Source: Talinum fruticosum (Eukaryota; Streptophyta; Magnoliopsida; Caryophyllales; Talinaceae). Taken from it: a stretch of DNA of 64,000 nucleotides. The notes under the pieces are model-generated. The model was not told the DNA's origin and did no database searches. It worked only from the letters and a program-made list of their open reading frames with translations. The first letter of the stretch is position 1. Each line of letters opens with the position of its first letter. Made by a program: the position numbers and the translations under genes. The stretch covers positions 1,936,501 through 2,000,500 of the forward strand of contig JAITYX010000011.1 of NCBI GenBank assembly GCA_021018815.1. The letters run 5' to 3'. Shown piece after piece: positions 1-11,349 of the stretch.

Positions 1-348
1 AACTCAGGTTCGAGTCAATCTACTGTATTTTGTGGACTCAAAATAGTGGATTTGACTTTGTGCTTGGATTAGCACGGTCCGTGGTTTTCTACCCCAGGAG
101 AGTTTCCACGTACTTTACGTGTTTGCACTTTACGAGTACATTCTAGACTCGGACAGATTGAAAGCTTCAGCTGTATCCGCTTCTTTACTCCTCACTGCTA
201 TTCCGAGTTCATACTTTTCGACCTCATTTAGACTCATAATCTGTTTATGTCTGTCTTCTACTCAAAAGAGTTTGATTTTCAAAAAAATCTTCCATCACCC
301 TATTCACCTCCCTCTAGGGTGACTTAGTCTCTCCCGAGCAAACCTTCA
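1..348 (+). repeat. 5' LTR of Copia-A, last 348 bases only
   Basis: The first 348 bases match the end of the 3' LTR at about 9212-9504 and the end of the Copia-C LTR at about 28690-29023. The LTR ends in CA at 348, just before the primer site. Compared with the 3' LTR it keeps about 55 bases (about 102-157) that are missing there. Confidence 0.88.
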
Positions 349-350
349 AT

Positions 351-362
351 TGGTATTAGAGC
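351..362 (+). other. Primer binding site of Copia-A (initiator Met tRNA type)
   Basis: TGGTATTAGAGC differs by one base from the common plant retroelement primer site TGGTATCAGAGC, which pairs with the 3' end of initiator Met tRNA. It starts two bases after the LTR end. Confidence 0.85.
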
Positions 363-408
363 CTAACCTTTCAGAAAGGATCTAACCATCCAAAGGTATA
401 AAGATCAA

Positions 409-2240
409 ATGGCTTAGAACATCGGAGAGTTCGATGAAGGAAGATCTTCCAGCAGATCACCAAAATTCAAAGGATCAAATTTTGTGCACTTGGAAGAAAC
501 TCATGGAATGTTTCCTCCTAGATCATGATGAAGATGTTTTGGAGATCATACAACAAGGAAACTACATCCCCATGAAGACAGAAGAATTTAGACTCATTCC
601 CAAGACTAAGGCGAGTTTACTCCAGGTGAAGCGAGAGAAGTTCGAAAGAACTTCAAGGTAATGAATATTTTGATGTGCGCTATCGGCTTAGAAGAATACA
701 ATCGTGTATCTGCACTTGTGATTCAGCCAAAGAAGTGTGGGACACACTGGTCAACACTTATGAAGGCACAAGCCGGGTCGGACAAGCGAAGATCAACGAA
801 TATCTTCATAAATATGAGCTATTTAAGATAAAGCCGAGAGGAGAACATCACTCGGATGTTCATTCGATTTCTTGAGATTACCAACAATCTCAAATCTACG
901 GGTAAGAAGATTTCCCACGTGGAAATATGCGAAAGATACTCGAAGTCTACCCAAGAGAAGATGGGGTCCCAAGGTGACTGCCATAGAGGAGGCTCGGAAC
1001 CTATCACTTCTAAAGCCGGACGAGCTCATTGGAAAGCTTCTCACCCATGAAATCCACTGGAAGAGGAGGATGCTTGAGGGCATCACTAAAAAGAACATAG
1101 CGCGAAAGCCTCGAGAAACCAGAGAAGCAAATCTAAGTTCCTCTGACTTAGAAGAGGATCCCATGGCACTTATTGCAAAAGGCTTCAAGAGAATGATGAA
1201 GCACAAAAGATGGGATAAGAAGCCAAAAGAAGAGTTCTACAGGAAAGACAAAAAGGATAGGAAAGGTAAATACTCATCCCCTTCAAAGTTTTCTTTGACT
1301 AAGAACTCTGGCTGTTTTGAATGTGGCAGCAAGGATCACATAGTCAAAGACTGTCCAAAGAGGAAACATGACGAGAAAGAAGAAAAAGGCTATGATGGCC
1401 ACATGGAGTGACGAGGACTCATCGGAAGATGATGAGGACTCGGATGACTCAAAGTGTCCGATGGCAATCTCTGACTCGGAATCGGACAATGAGGAATCAA
1501 ATCCTTAAGAGGTAATTGAGTATTTTCTCAAATTCTCCAAAGTTGATTTGGCTAAGTATATTTTTACTTTGGAAGAAAAGTCCAATTCGACTCTTCTCGT
1601 TTCAAAGAACAACTTGAGTCAATCTCCTCTGAGAGCATGTCTTTGAAAAATGAATTGGAAAAACTGAGACTTACACTCGAGAGAACTCAAGACTAGTGCT
1701 CAATCCAATGAGACTGAGTCCGAGTTACTCGAAAAAGAAAATGAGCGGCTAAAGCAAAAGCTCATTGAGTCTCAAGATCTGGTCTTAAAATTTACTCAAG
1801 GTCGAAAAACCTTGACATGCTCTTAGGATCTCAATGTGTCTCCTTCAGAAAAGAAGGTCTTGGTTTCAACAAAGAGGAGGAATCCAATTCCTACTCGGAG
1901 CTTTTCAAAAGGATTCCGGAACTATAAAGTTCGGGAAAGCTGAGCATGGTCCCATTCATAAAAATGAAGGGATGACTAAGCCTAGAGCAGTTTACAAGAA
2001 GAAACCATCTTCTCCACTTTCCAAAGGAAAAGTTTTCAAAAAGAAAGAGACACGGACTCGGTTCTCTAAAGAAAAGACTCGGAATCGGACTAAACCGAAA
2101 GTCATTCAAATCGGGTTCCGAAAACCTTCTTCCTCGAGAAAGGACCACAGTAAAGAGTGTTACTTGGGTTTGTTAGAGGGAGTGAGAAGGGTTAGATTGT
2201 CTCTGTTTTGCAGGTCACTCGGAAGAGATCAAAAGGACAT
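409..2240 (+). pseudogene. Copia-A gag polyprotein (broken)
   Basis: This encodes the capsid/nucleocapsid polyprotein of the element. The start at 409 is the ATG of a MARNNGEF-like N terminus seen intact in Copia-C at 29083; here the third codon is a stop. A UBN2-type gag domain follows (motifs LMECFLLDHDEDV near 500 and VWDTLVNTYEG near 740), then a basic region and a CCHC zinc knuckle near 1312-1353 (CFECGSKDHIVKDC), an Asp/Ser-rich acidic stretch near 1410-1500, a coiled-coil-like segment near 1600-1690 and a Lys/Arg-rich linker to the protease. At least three frames are needed to read through, so it cannot make a full product. The boundary with protease is approximate. Confidence 0.85.
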
Positions 2241-5200
2241 TGGTACCTTGACGGTGGATGTTCACGTCACATGTCGGGAGACTCGGGACTCTTTTACGAG
2301 TTAGAAAAACATAAAGGAGGAAAAGGCACTTTTGGGGATGATAGCAAAGGCAAGATAGTTGGGATAGGCAAGATTGGAAAGGGATGCAATCTGGTCAGCC
2401 CAGGTTTACCTTGTCAAAGGATTAAAGTACAATCCGCTTAGCATCTCTCAATTGTGCGATAAAGGTCAAGAGGTAAGATTCACTCGGACCAACTGTTACA
2501 TTTCGATGTTACCACCAAGGAGATCAAACTATCGGGTAAAAGATCGGGTAACACTTATATTATTCCTCTTTCGACCCAAGTCAGAACTTATCATGTTTAA
2601 AAGCATCACTTCATGATGATTCATGGACATGGCATCATAGATTAGGCCATATTAGCATGCATACTATCAAGAAATTGGGATCTCATGGTTTGGTTAGGGG
2701 TTTACCTAACTGTACTTTTGAGAAAGATAAAGCTTGTGAAGCATGCACAAGAGGAAACAAGTCGAGATCATCATTCAAATCTCTGAAGACAGTTTCCACA
2801 TCCAAAGTGCTTGAGCTACTGCATATGGACTTATGTGGTGAAATCCTGTTAAGAGCCTCGGAGGTAAATCATATATATTTGTTATTATTGATGATTATTC
2901 GCGGTTTACCTAGGTGTGTTTTCTTAAGCACAAAAATGAAGCATTCAAGGAGTTCAGCAAGCTCTGCAGAAAAATACAAGTTGAGTCTCGGACTCAAATT
3001 CGGAGAATCAAAGCCGACCATGGAAGAGAGTTTGACTACTTAGAATTCTCGGAGTTTTACGACAAGAATGGTATCTCTCACAACTTCTGAGCACCCCGAA
3101 CTCCTCAACAAAATGGAGTTGTGGAGAGAAAGAACAGAACTCTTGAAGAAATAGCAAGGACAATGATGATTGAGCACAACCTACCTTACTATTTCAGGCT
3201 GAGGCGATCAACACGACCAACTACACCTTGAACAGATGCCTCATCGGACCCATTCTGAAGAAAACACCTTATGAGCTCTACAAAGGGAAGAAACCAAATA
3301 TTTCCTATTCAAACCATTTGGATATAAGTGTTTTGTTCACAACAATGGTAAGGATCACCTAACTAAGTTTGATGCTCGGTCGGATGAAGGTATTTTTCTG
3401 GGTTATTCATCTCATAGCAAAGCTTATCGCATTTTTAATAAGAGAACTAACAAAGTGGAAGAAAGCATCCACGTGTTTGATGAGATGGAACAGGAGAAAC
3501 CAAGTGAGTCTTCATACTCGGATCCGAAGCTCAGCAGAGATGATGATAGCAATGAACATGAAACTGCCAAGATTCAAACTCAACCGGCTCGGAATGAAGT
3601 CACTCGGAACAAAGTGACTCGAGAATGAGACAATTCAAGAGCACTGCTCGGAATGTTGAAGAACAAACCGATCACTCGGACCAAGCTTCGAAGATCAAGC
3701 AATTCAGCCTACAAATCTGGTGAATCGAGAGAACAGGTAAAGCTTTTAAGTTCACTTCTAGTCATCCACTAGAAAACATATTATCCGATATCAACGAGTG
3801 AGGTAAGAACTCGTTCCTCTCTTCAAAATCTATGTGCATTCACTGCATTCATTTCATTAACTGAACCCAGAAATGCACTAGAGGCCCTAAATGAACCTGA
3901 ATGGGTATAGGCCATGCAAGAGGAACTCAATCAATTCGAAAGAAGCCAAGTCCGGACTCGACCAAATGACCTTCGACCACCCAGTCATAGGAACCAAATG
4001 GGTTTTCAAGAACAAACTGGATGAAGGTGGGTTGGTAGTCAGAAACAAGGCTAGACTTGTGGCTTAAGGTTACAATCAAGAAGAAGGGATTGATTGTGGG
4101 GAAACCTTTGCACCTATTGCCGAATTGAAGCCATTAGAATATTGTTGGCATTTGCATCTAGCATGAGTATCAAATTATATCAAATGGATGTTAAGTGTGC
4201 ATTTCTCAATGGTTTTATTGAAGAGGAAGTCTATGTCGAGCAACCTCCTGGTTTTGAAAACTCAGAATTTCCAAATCATGTTTTCGAACTTCAAAAAGCT
4301 CTTTATGGTCTTAAACAAGCTCCCGAGCTTGGTATGAAAGACTGAGCAATTTCTTGGTTCAAAATGATTTTAGAAGAGGTCGGATCGACAAGACTCTCTT
4401 TATTAAAACCAAGGGGAAAGATTTCCTTATTGTTCAAATCTATGTTGATGATATAATTTTTGGAGCTACTAATGAAATTACTGTGCCGAGAATTTTCTGA
4501 ATTAATGAGTTAGGAATTTCAAATGAGTATGATGAGAGAACTCAATTTCTTCCTTGGTCTACAAATTAAACAAGACAAAGATGGAATCTATGTCCATCAA
4601 TCAAAATATACCACGGAGCTGCTGAATAAATACAAACTCCAAGATGCAAAGCACGCGTCTACACCCATGAGCAAGCAGTATAAAACTTGACTCGACGAGA
4701 AAGGTAAAGCAATAGATCAGAAACTCTATCGAGGTATGATCGGATCTTTGCTATATCTTACTTCCAGCCGGCCGAGATATAATGTTCGAGTGTATGTTTA
4801 TGCGCAAGATTCCAAGCTAATCCAAAAGAATCACATCTCACTGCGGTGAAGAGAATATTCGAGATATCTTGCAGGAACTCGGAACTTAGGTCTATGGTAC
4901 TCAAGAGACTCAGAACCGACCCTCACAGGATACTCGGATGCTGATTACGCTGGGTACAAAGTTGACAGAAAGAGCACTTAAGGAGCGTGCCGGTTTCGGG
5001 TCAATCCCTAATATCCTGGCACTCAAAGAAGCAAAACTCGGTAGCTTTATCAACTGCCGAAGATGAGTATATTGCAGCGGAGCATGCTGTGCTCGATTTT
5101 ATGGATCAAGCAACACTTGAGAGATCCGGGACTTTCTTTCAAATCGGTTCCAATCAAGTGTGATAATCAAAGTGCAATTAGCATCACCAAAAATCCGGTT

Positions 5201-5383
5201 CAGCACTCAAAAACAAAATACATTGAGGTCAGGTATCATTTCTTAAGAGACCATTATGAGAAAGGAGATATTGAACTTGAGTTCATTCCTACTAATCTTC
5301 AATTAGCTGATATCTTTACTAAGCCTCTTGGTGAAGATCGGTTTTATTTTATTCGGAATGAGCTTGGTATGTTAAATGCATAA
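2241..5383 (+). pseudogene. Copia-A pol: protease, integrase, reverse transcriptase, RNase H (broken)
   Basis: Domains in copia order. Aspartic protease at 2241-2480 starts WYLDGGCSRHMSGD, where the usual catalytic D-S/T-G reads D-G-G. The GAG-pre-integrase HHCC finger is at about 2630-2760 (WHHRLGHI, then CEACTRG). The integrase core is at about 2815-3450: Asp in HMDLCG, Asp in KADHGREF near 3013, and Glu in VVERKN at 3124-3126. Reverse transcriptase spans about 3890-4690, with [12 protein letters not shown] near 4175 and YVDD at 4441-4452. RNase H runs about 4910-5383, with an ALSTAE-like motif near 5045 and DIFTKPLGEDRF near 5310; the terminal MLNA is followed by a stop at 5381-5383. In-frame stops (for example near 3090, 4066 and 4500) and frameshifts show it is not functional. 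Confidence 0.9.
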
Positions 5384-5771
5384 TCGTGTGCTTTCTTATG
5401 TGAAAATATTCATTGCATGATTATGAGTTATGTGCGTTCAAATCGTTAATAACCATTAGTTCGGTTGATTCGGTGATACTGAGCCGATAGTTATTATTTG
5501 TGTGAAGTTTCGAGGCACTCGGAAAACTTAGCTGAGTCGGACTCGGATTTTTGAGAAAAATGGACATCAAATCTCTGGAATCATCTCTAGATAAGTGGAG
5601 AATTTCAGAATTTTTTTCAATTTTTTTCTCTCGCGAACTGTGATCAAACGCGAGCCGTTGGTTTTCAAACCGATAGAATCCTAACCGTTGAAGAAGCGAA
5701 CCGTCACACCGGTCTAAGGTGACTGATGGACGAGCCGAGTCGAACGGATAGTTGAAGGACGTTTATTTTTC

Positions 5772-5779
5772 TATAAAAA
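5772..5779 (+). promoter_or_regulatory. TATA-like box upstream of the Copia-A extra ORF
   Basis: TATAAAAA lies 240 bases before the ATG at 6012, after the pol stop. Copia-C has TATAAAT at the same place (35845), 237 bases before its ATG. The LTR TATA box is separate (8888). Conservation of position between the copies suggests an internal promoter for the extra ORF; no transcript evidence is available. Confidence 0.45.
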
Positions 5780-6011
5780 GCACCTATTCGCCTTCGTCTC
5801 GTTACTCTACATTTACTCTCTCTCTCGAAAATGAAACTTCTCGCACAAGCTCTCTACGTCTATCTCTGGACATTTTCAAGCGACATGAAGCTCATCTCAA
5901 GTAAGCTCGATTGCTCTCAACTCTTTCTTCTACTCCTTTTCCTTTACTCTCGGTGCCCTACTCTCTTCTACTCTTTTTCTCAAAGTTTTACTTCTCTCTA
6001 CTCTTCACAAA

Positions 6012-7586
6012 ATGCCTAAGAGAGGTAATCATCCCCGACTTTCTTGGCTCTTCCTCTAATAACCCACGCACAAAAAGCCAAGAAGGCTCATCATCTTCTA
6101 AACCGGTTGTCACCCGAGCATCTTACACTTGGACGACAAGTTCTTTCCAACCACAAAATTTTTGTGGTTGCCTCACATCCAAACCACCATTGTTTATAAC
6201 TTTCTTTATTTCGGTGAGTTCATTTATCCTGAACTCGTTTATGAGATCTACACTCACCTCACTAGCTCCGAAGGTGTCCTAACCTCCGGGGTTCGAACGT
6301 TACCGTTTGTATAAACACCTCTCTCCTCCACCGCTTGTTCAAGGTCTCCTCTTTTTCTTGAATAGCAACCCCATTCCTTTCACTGAAGTCGCTGATGACT
6401 TCTTTGAAAAATACGCCAAAGAGTTCCCTGAATCACGGAAAAGCTTTTCGGTGACTCAACTCAAGTCGAAGCACGTCTTACGTGCTTCCTGCTAATGAGA
6501 ACCTTTTTCTCTCAGCATTCCAGCAAGGAGAACCCCAACTCCAAGCACTTAAAAGCTCTTTTTGATATTCTCGAGGGCTATGAAGTAGACCTCTTCCCCT
6601 CCATCATTGAGCGGATGGCAGCTGTGCCAGCTCAACTCTAAAATAAGAAGAATACCCCTCTTCCCTTCGGTGCTCTTCTCACCCTTGTTTTTAAACAATT
6701 CAAAGTTCCTCTCCCCTTAGATCCAAACGTCTGTTTCGAGGCTGCCGTTGTTTTCGGCAAAAAGGAACTTCGAGGGTACGGGTACCAGGAGACTCAACCT
6801 GGTATCCGGGTACACAACTCGTAGTCGAGGCCTTCTTCTCCACCTCGAGACTTAGAAAGAAACCCCACTCTCTCTTTTCGCCCCACCTAGTGGTGCTTCC
6901 ACCTCAGGTGCCTCTCGGTCTCTCTCCGCCATTTTGTCCTCCGCTTTCTGGACAAAATTAATTCTGTGTCCTCATATTTCAAGGACATGCTCCGGTCATT
7001 CAGGATCTGTCTATCGAGTCTATGACCATCAACCAAAAACAGCCCAGTCTCAAATTCGAGAGCAGCGAGAGCTGGTTCTTAAGATGAAGGGTTTGGTGAA
7101 GGAGCAAAAGGAGCTGATCGATCTCCTCCAGGAGAGAAGGTCCAAGGCAGCTCGGGACCGTGGTGACTCGGACACTTCGAAGCGTCCTCAAGCTTGGCCA
7201 TGACCTCCTCGAAAGCGAGGAGGAAGAAGAAGCGAGACAAAGAAAAAGCGGACGCGAGGAGCTGCGGGCTGAGGTAGCTCCTTCGGGCAAGGGAGGTGCA
7301 AAAGAAGAAGAAGGACAGCTAAGGGTAAAGCTGCTCCTCAAGCTCAAGTGGCAGTACTCGGCTCGGACAGCGGTGCGAGTGGGTCAAAGACCTTGCTTGC
7401 TCCGGGAAAAACGATAGCGGGTCGGGCGAGCGGACCCCTCCAGCTACCAAGGTCCACAGGGAGGAACATCTAGATCCTCTCGTTACGGGTCAGCCCTCCT
7501 CTTCTACTCGAGACAACCCCCTCTCCCTCGTAGGCGCCATGCATTGTGTCACAATTCCACGATCGCGCGATTCTTCTTCTTCCTGA
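6012..7586 (+). pseudogene. Copia-A extra 3' ORF, plant-transposon-protein (PF20167-like) domain, broken
   Basis: This ORF sits where env-like genes of SIRE elements lie, between RNase H and the polypurine tract. The start MPKRGNH (6012) aligns with MTKRGNH in Copia-C (36082), and both copies end near VTIP-x-S-x-D with a stop at matching places (7584-7586 here). The middle reads, over several frames, LDDKFF, a Trp segment, YPELVYE, FFLNSNPIPFTEVADDFFE (about 6360) and PLPFGALLTLVFKQFKVPL (about 6655). That resembles the family described in Pfam as a putative plant transposon protein domain. The C-terminal third is coiled-coil-like and highly charged (REQRELVLKMKGLVKEQKEL near 7060). I see no convincing signal peptide or membrane span, so 'envelope' is not supported. 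Function unknown. Confidence 0.6.
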
Positions 7587-7946
7587 AAATTTCTTTCTTT
7601 TTTTTTGTCCGGACATCAAATATGTCCTAACTGTTGTATTCTTCCCATTTTCTTTGTTTTTGCTGAAAGGCAAGGAGGAGAATATAGATAGAAAAATTTG
7701 TTGTCTTGTTTAGGGGAGTTTCTCCATCCCTATCTCTGTGTGTACTTTCTTTAACTTCAATGAACTAATGCATTTTCTCTCAATTCTCCGAGTTCATTGT
7801 TTAATGCAAGTCTTTCACGAGTTTAAATTCATTTAATCTCGGTACTTTAAGAATTCCTTACTTGTTTGATTTCTGGCGCAAGTATTCAAAAGCGAGATCT
7901 TTTTCACTAACAAAAGTTCCTGTCTAAGTATGGAATGTATTTCATC

Positions 7947-7958
7947 AAAAGGGGGAGA
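7947..7958 (+). other. Polypurine tract of Copia-A
   Basis: AAAAGGGGGAGA immediately precedes the 3' LTR start at 7960. The same arrangement occurs in Copia-C at 38171-38182. Confidence 0.85.
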
Positions 7959-7959
7959 T

Positions 7960-9504
7960 TGAAGACTCGGACTTTACACAGCACAATTCTGAGTTCTACC
8001 AAAGGAATCAGGTATAAGGCTTTCTCACTTATAGAGTTTTGATTCCAAGGCATTCTCCGTATCGTAGAAACTTTTCCGAGTGATATAGTATTTTCTCTAA
8101 GTGATATGACATTTACTTCATGTATTTTGTCTTGTCTCTAAGTGACTCGGAAAATGGATATGTATTCACACTTGTCTCACTCGGTTCGAGTCCCTCATCA
8201 CTTAGATTTATCGCATGTTGAAATGACTAGTTTTTCACTTAACCGCACTCGAGTCCGACTTCATGTTATAAGTTTTATTCTGTTATAGTCAGCGCTTCTA
8301 GTCGAACTATGATTAGTCTAGATCAAGTTTATTTCACTCGATGTTCTTTATATAACTTGATTCTCGCTTAGACTAACTCGGATGGAATTTTGAGTTTCAT
8401 GGATATTAGACTCGAAAATTCCATTCCCTTTCGACTCGGATAATTAGTTACTTAATTATCTTAATTATTTTATTATCTGTGTCTAATCTTGGACCAAAGT
8501 ATTTTATACTTTAAGAACCAATTTGATTTACTTTTGTAGGTTATTCAAATGAAGATACACTTTTGAAATACAAAAGTAACCTAGGCTTCAAAACGTCAAA
8601 TCACCAGCGAGACAAGGCTTTTCCCATTCTCCGACCTAGCCCCAAAAGATTGTGTCAAGGTTGTCTGTTTCCAAATCTGGAAAACTAAAACGTCAAGCTT
8701 AACGGTGGTTTCCACCTTATCTTTCATACACCGCCGGTGGTTTTGGGACTTCCAAAGGAGTTAAGAACCGTTGTCCAACGTTCATATCTCAACGGATACT
8801 TTCCGAGTGACTCGGAAAGTCCTTAACAACGGTCACAAAGGACTTCTAGTCGGAAGATGGAGATAAGGGCTACTCTACCTGGTCATCTATAAAAGAAAGC
8901 CAACTCTCAAGACTTGAAGATTGACGAACCTATTGTTAATACATACTTGAGCGAAAGTCATTGTATTCACTCTCAATCTTCTACTTACAACTCCCACTCT
9001 GTAATTCATTATATTATGAGTTGTAAGGTCTTGTACTTAGTTACAAACACTCTCTTCTTACTTTCTAAGTAAGGTTCCTTGACCGAGCTGTAAGGGTTAA
9101 CTCAGCTCTGTTGTCCCTAGCTGTAAGGGTGATCTCGGCTAGGAAGTACTAGATCGAGATAAGGGAATTTCGAGTCTAGGAAAAACTTGTAAAGAGTTGT
9201 TTAAGGGAGCAACTCGGGTTCGGTCAGTCTACTGTATTTTGTGGACTCAAAATAGTGGATTTGACTTCGTGCTTGGATTAGCACGGTCCGTGGTTTTGCC
9301 CCAGGAGGGTTGAAAGCTTCGGCTTTATCCGCTTCTTTACTCCTCACTTGCTATTCTAAGTTCATACTTTTTCGACCTCATTCGGACTCGAGAATGCGTT
9401 TACGTACATGTCTTCGCTCAAAAGAATTTGATTTTCAAAAAAATCTTCCATCACCCTATTCACTCCCCTCTAGGGTGACTTAGTCTCTCCCCGAGCAAAT
9501 CTTC
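7960..9504 (+). repeat. 3' LTR of Copia-A
   Basis: It begins TGAAGACTCGGAC like both Copia-C LTRs and ends near CTTC at 9504, where the expected terminal CA is lost. At about 1545 bp it is slightly longer than the Copia-C 5' LTR (1454 bp). It contains the promoter TATA box at 8888 and lacks about 55 bases found in the 5' LTR (junction near 9312). The hexamer ACTCGG recurs through it. Confidence 0.88.
8888..8895 (+). promoter_or_regulatory. TATA box of Copia-A LTR
   Basis: TATAAAAG in the context CATCTATAAAAGAAAGCC. The equivalent in the Copia-C LTR is TATAAATAG at 28374, in the same surrounding sequence. Confidence 0.7.
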
Positions 9505-9519
9505 GGGATTTAAAATCCT

Positions 9520-10330
9520 CATCATCAAACTCTTCTCCAATCTCATTAAACTCACCATTTTCTACCATTTTTTCAAACTTCTTATTTAATCTTCTCATTA
9601 TTTCTTGTAATGGTAAGTATTAATTTCATCTAATTTAATTAGATTCATTTGTTGATAAATCTCTTCATCAAGATAGAGATAATTCATTTCTTCTTCAAAA
9701 ATATTAAATACGTTTTGTTTATCAACAAGAGTACTCATTATCTTATTTAGTACTTCTAAGTCTTGTTCATCATCAAACATTCTTTGAAATTTTTTTAGAT
9801 CTTAGGTTTTAAAGTCCATCTTTTTTTTTTTCTGATATTTCTTCCATAGTTAGCTTCTCTTTTATTTTTAAAGTTTTTAATTTTTACAAGGGAAATGAGA
9901 TTTTATTATTAGGATTTTGAAATGGATATTTATATTCAATAGCACCCTTACCTAAATCAAGCTTACTGTTATATTTGGTTTTGTTAATCAAGAAGAGATG
10001 TATTATAGATTATTGGTTTTTTAATTTTTTTAATCTCAACTTTAATATTCTCTAATTCAATTTTCAAATCTAAAGCTATATCAATAATATAATTAAATTA
10101 TGGAGCTACAAATATAGATCATTTGGGAGTATGCACAATATGAGGAAACTTTGAAACATGTCAAGCAGATGATAATTCAAGTAATTAATTATTAATATGA
10201 CAACTTATGCTCTTCTACCAGATGAAACAACTTTTTCAATAATTTTAACATATAATATAACAATAATAATGCATACAATGTTAAAGATACAATTAACATA
10301 ATATTGATGTCAAAATTGAAATTTTTTAAA
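9520..10330 (-). repeat. Diverged direct repeat, copy 1 (minus-strand retroelement-like)
   Basis: This AT-rich block is repeated, with many substitutions, at about 11350-12560. Shared landmarks are the Asp/Glu-rich minus-strand peptide segment, a 'Lys-rich then acidic' block and the string ATTAATATGACAAC near 10193 and 12425. The minus strand gives fragments of one protein in shifting frames. The Copia-A 3' LTR ends right beside it, so Copia-A probably inserted into this sequence. Confidence 0.65.
9598..9780 (-). pseudogene. Unassigned acidic peptide relic (minus strand)
   Basis: A 60-codon open segment rich in Asp, Glu, Asn and Tyr, with motifs such as NIFEEEMNYLYLDEEIY. The reading continues in another frame toward 9520 (LPLQEIMRRLNKKFEKMV) after a frameshift, and a matching but more decayed segment lies in copy 2 near 11900-12120. 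It looks like part of a gag- or coat-like polyprotein of a reverse-transcribing element. I cannot say whether it is an LTR element or an endogenous pararetrovirus, and no reverse transcriptase is visible. Confidence 0.4.
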
Positions 10331-11349
10331 AGTTAGGGGTAACTTATGAAAATCTTGAAAAGTTAGGAGTGGCGAAAACAATGATTAAGAGTCCTTGTTA
10401 TGATCTTCACCGAAAGACAGAAGGATTTTAAATGATTTTTTGAATACGAGTCTATTAAATAGTTTACACCATAAGTTGGGGTCCTTTTTGTAATTTATCC
10501 CCAATACTTGTTGCTATTTTTTTCCTATTGGACAATAAGCAGTCTTTCCTTAAAAAACATCTTGGTTTGTGTTTTCAACAATTTTAGTATAATATTTCCT
10601 CTTATATTTTTCACCTCTTTGTTACTAAAGCTTTGATTCTTATAGAATTTTCTTTTCTTCTTCCACACTCTTTTTCCTCTTGATATGTGGCATCCCTACA
10701 TGCATGAAAATTGTTTCTTCATGTTCTTCTACTTCTAGATATCTAGACATTGATCGCTAACGCATTTTTTTCAAGCCATGCAACATATTTTCTTTATTAA
10801 TTATTGAATTACTGGGGTATGATAATTTATCGTAAAACTTATCTAGATTGGTATTATTATGACCAATTTTGTTGTGATACTGAATAAATTTGAATATAAA
10901 TTTTTTTAAATACTTCATATTTTATATTATTAATTTTACTTTGCTATTGTTTAGGGTTTTTTCTTCATTTTTAATTTTCTTACATAAAACTTTAAATACA
11001 ACATCTAGTAAATCCATTATTCTCAATTCCTTCTTTATTTAGTGCATCATACCAGTAAATTATAGTATCGAAAAAGTTACATTCAATATAATTAAGGAAA
11101 TTTTCAGTAGTCTAGGTAGTATTTAGATTTAAGACGTTGTTCATATACTTCTTTTTCTAATGTTTGAATATTTTATTTCTCTATTACGATCTCCATTTAT
11201 CTATAACGAGATAACCAATTTGGTTAACAGGATAAGACTAATTTCTTCTAATGAATCTATTTCCTTTAAAATTAATCAAAACTAAAAGTTTGTTATTCTA
11301 CTGTCTAGGACATACGTTAGTCTTAAACAATTTGTATTTCTTACCAAAT
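10331..11349. other. AT-rich debris between the two repeat copies
   Basis: No open frame of interest on the plus strand. On the minus strand, short fragments around 10700-11150 look like more of the same decayed polyprotein as the flanking repeats, with many stops. Nothing else is supported. Confidence 0.4.

Larger units (their letters stand above)
1..9504 (+). mobile_element. Copia-A: Ty1/copia LTR retrotransposon, SIRE-like layout, 5' end outside window
   Basis: A Ty1/copia element runs from a 5' LTR cut by the window start to a 3' LTR ending near 9504. The order is LTR, primer binding site, gag with a CCHC knuckle, protease, integrase, reverse transcriptase, RNase H, an additional 3' ORF, polypurine tract, LTR. 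Integrase before reverse transcriptase defines copia. The long LTR (about 1.5 kb), Met-type primer site and extra ORF after RNase H resemble the SIRE/Maximus lineage; the lineage is inferred, not tested. Stops and frameshifts occur in every domain, including a stop at the third gag codon, so the copy is dead. A second member of the same family lies at 27570-38485. Confidence 0.9.

Noticed and set aside
1834..2304. Separate basic protein gene
   Set aside because: It is the Lys/Arg-rich gag-protease linker of Copia-A read in one frame.
7000..7420. Minus-strand Ser-rich frame opposite the extra ORF
   Set aside because: Shadow of the charged, Glu/Lys-rich plus-strand coding sequence.
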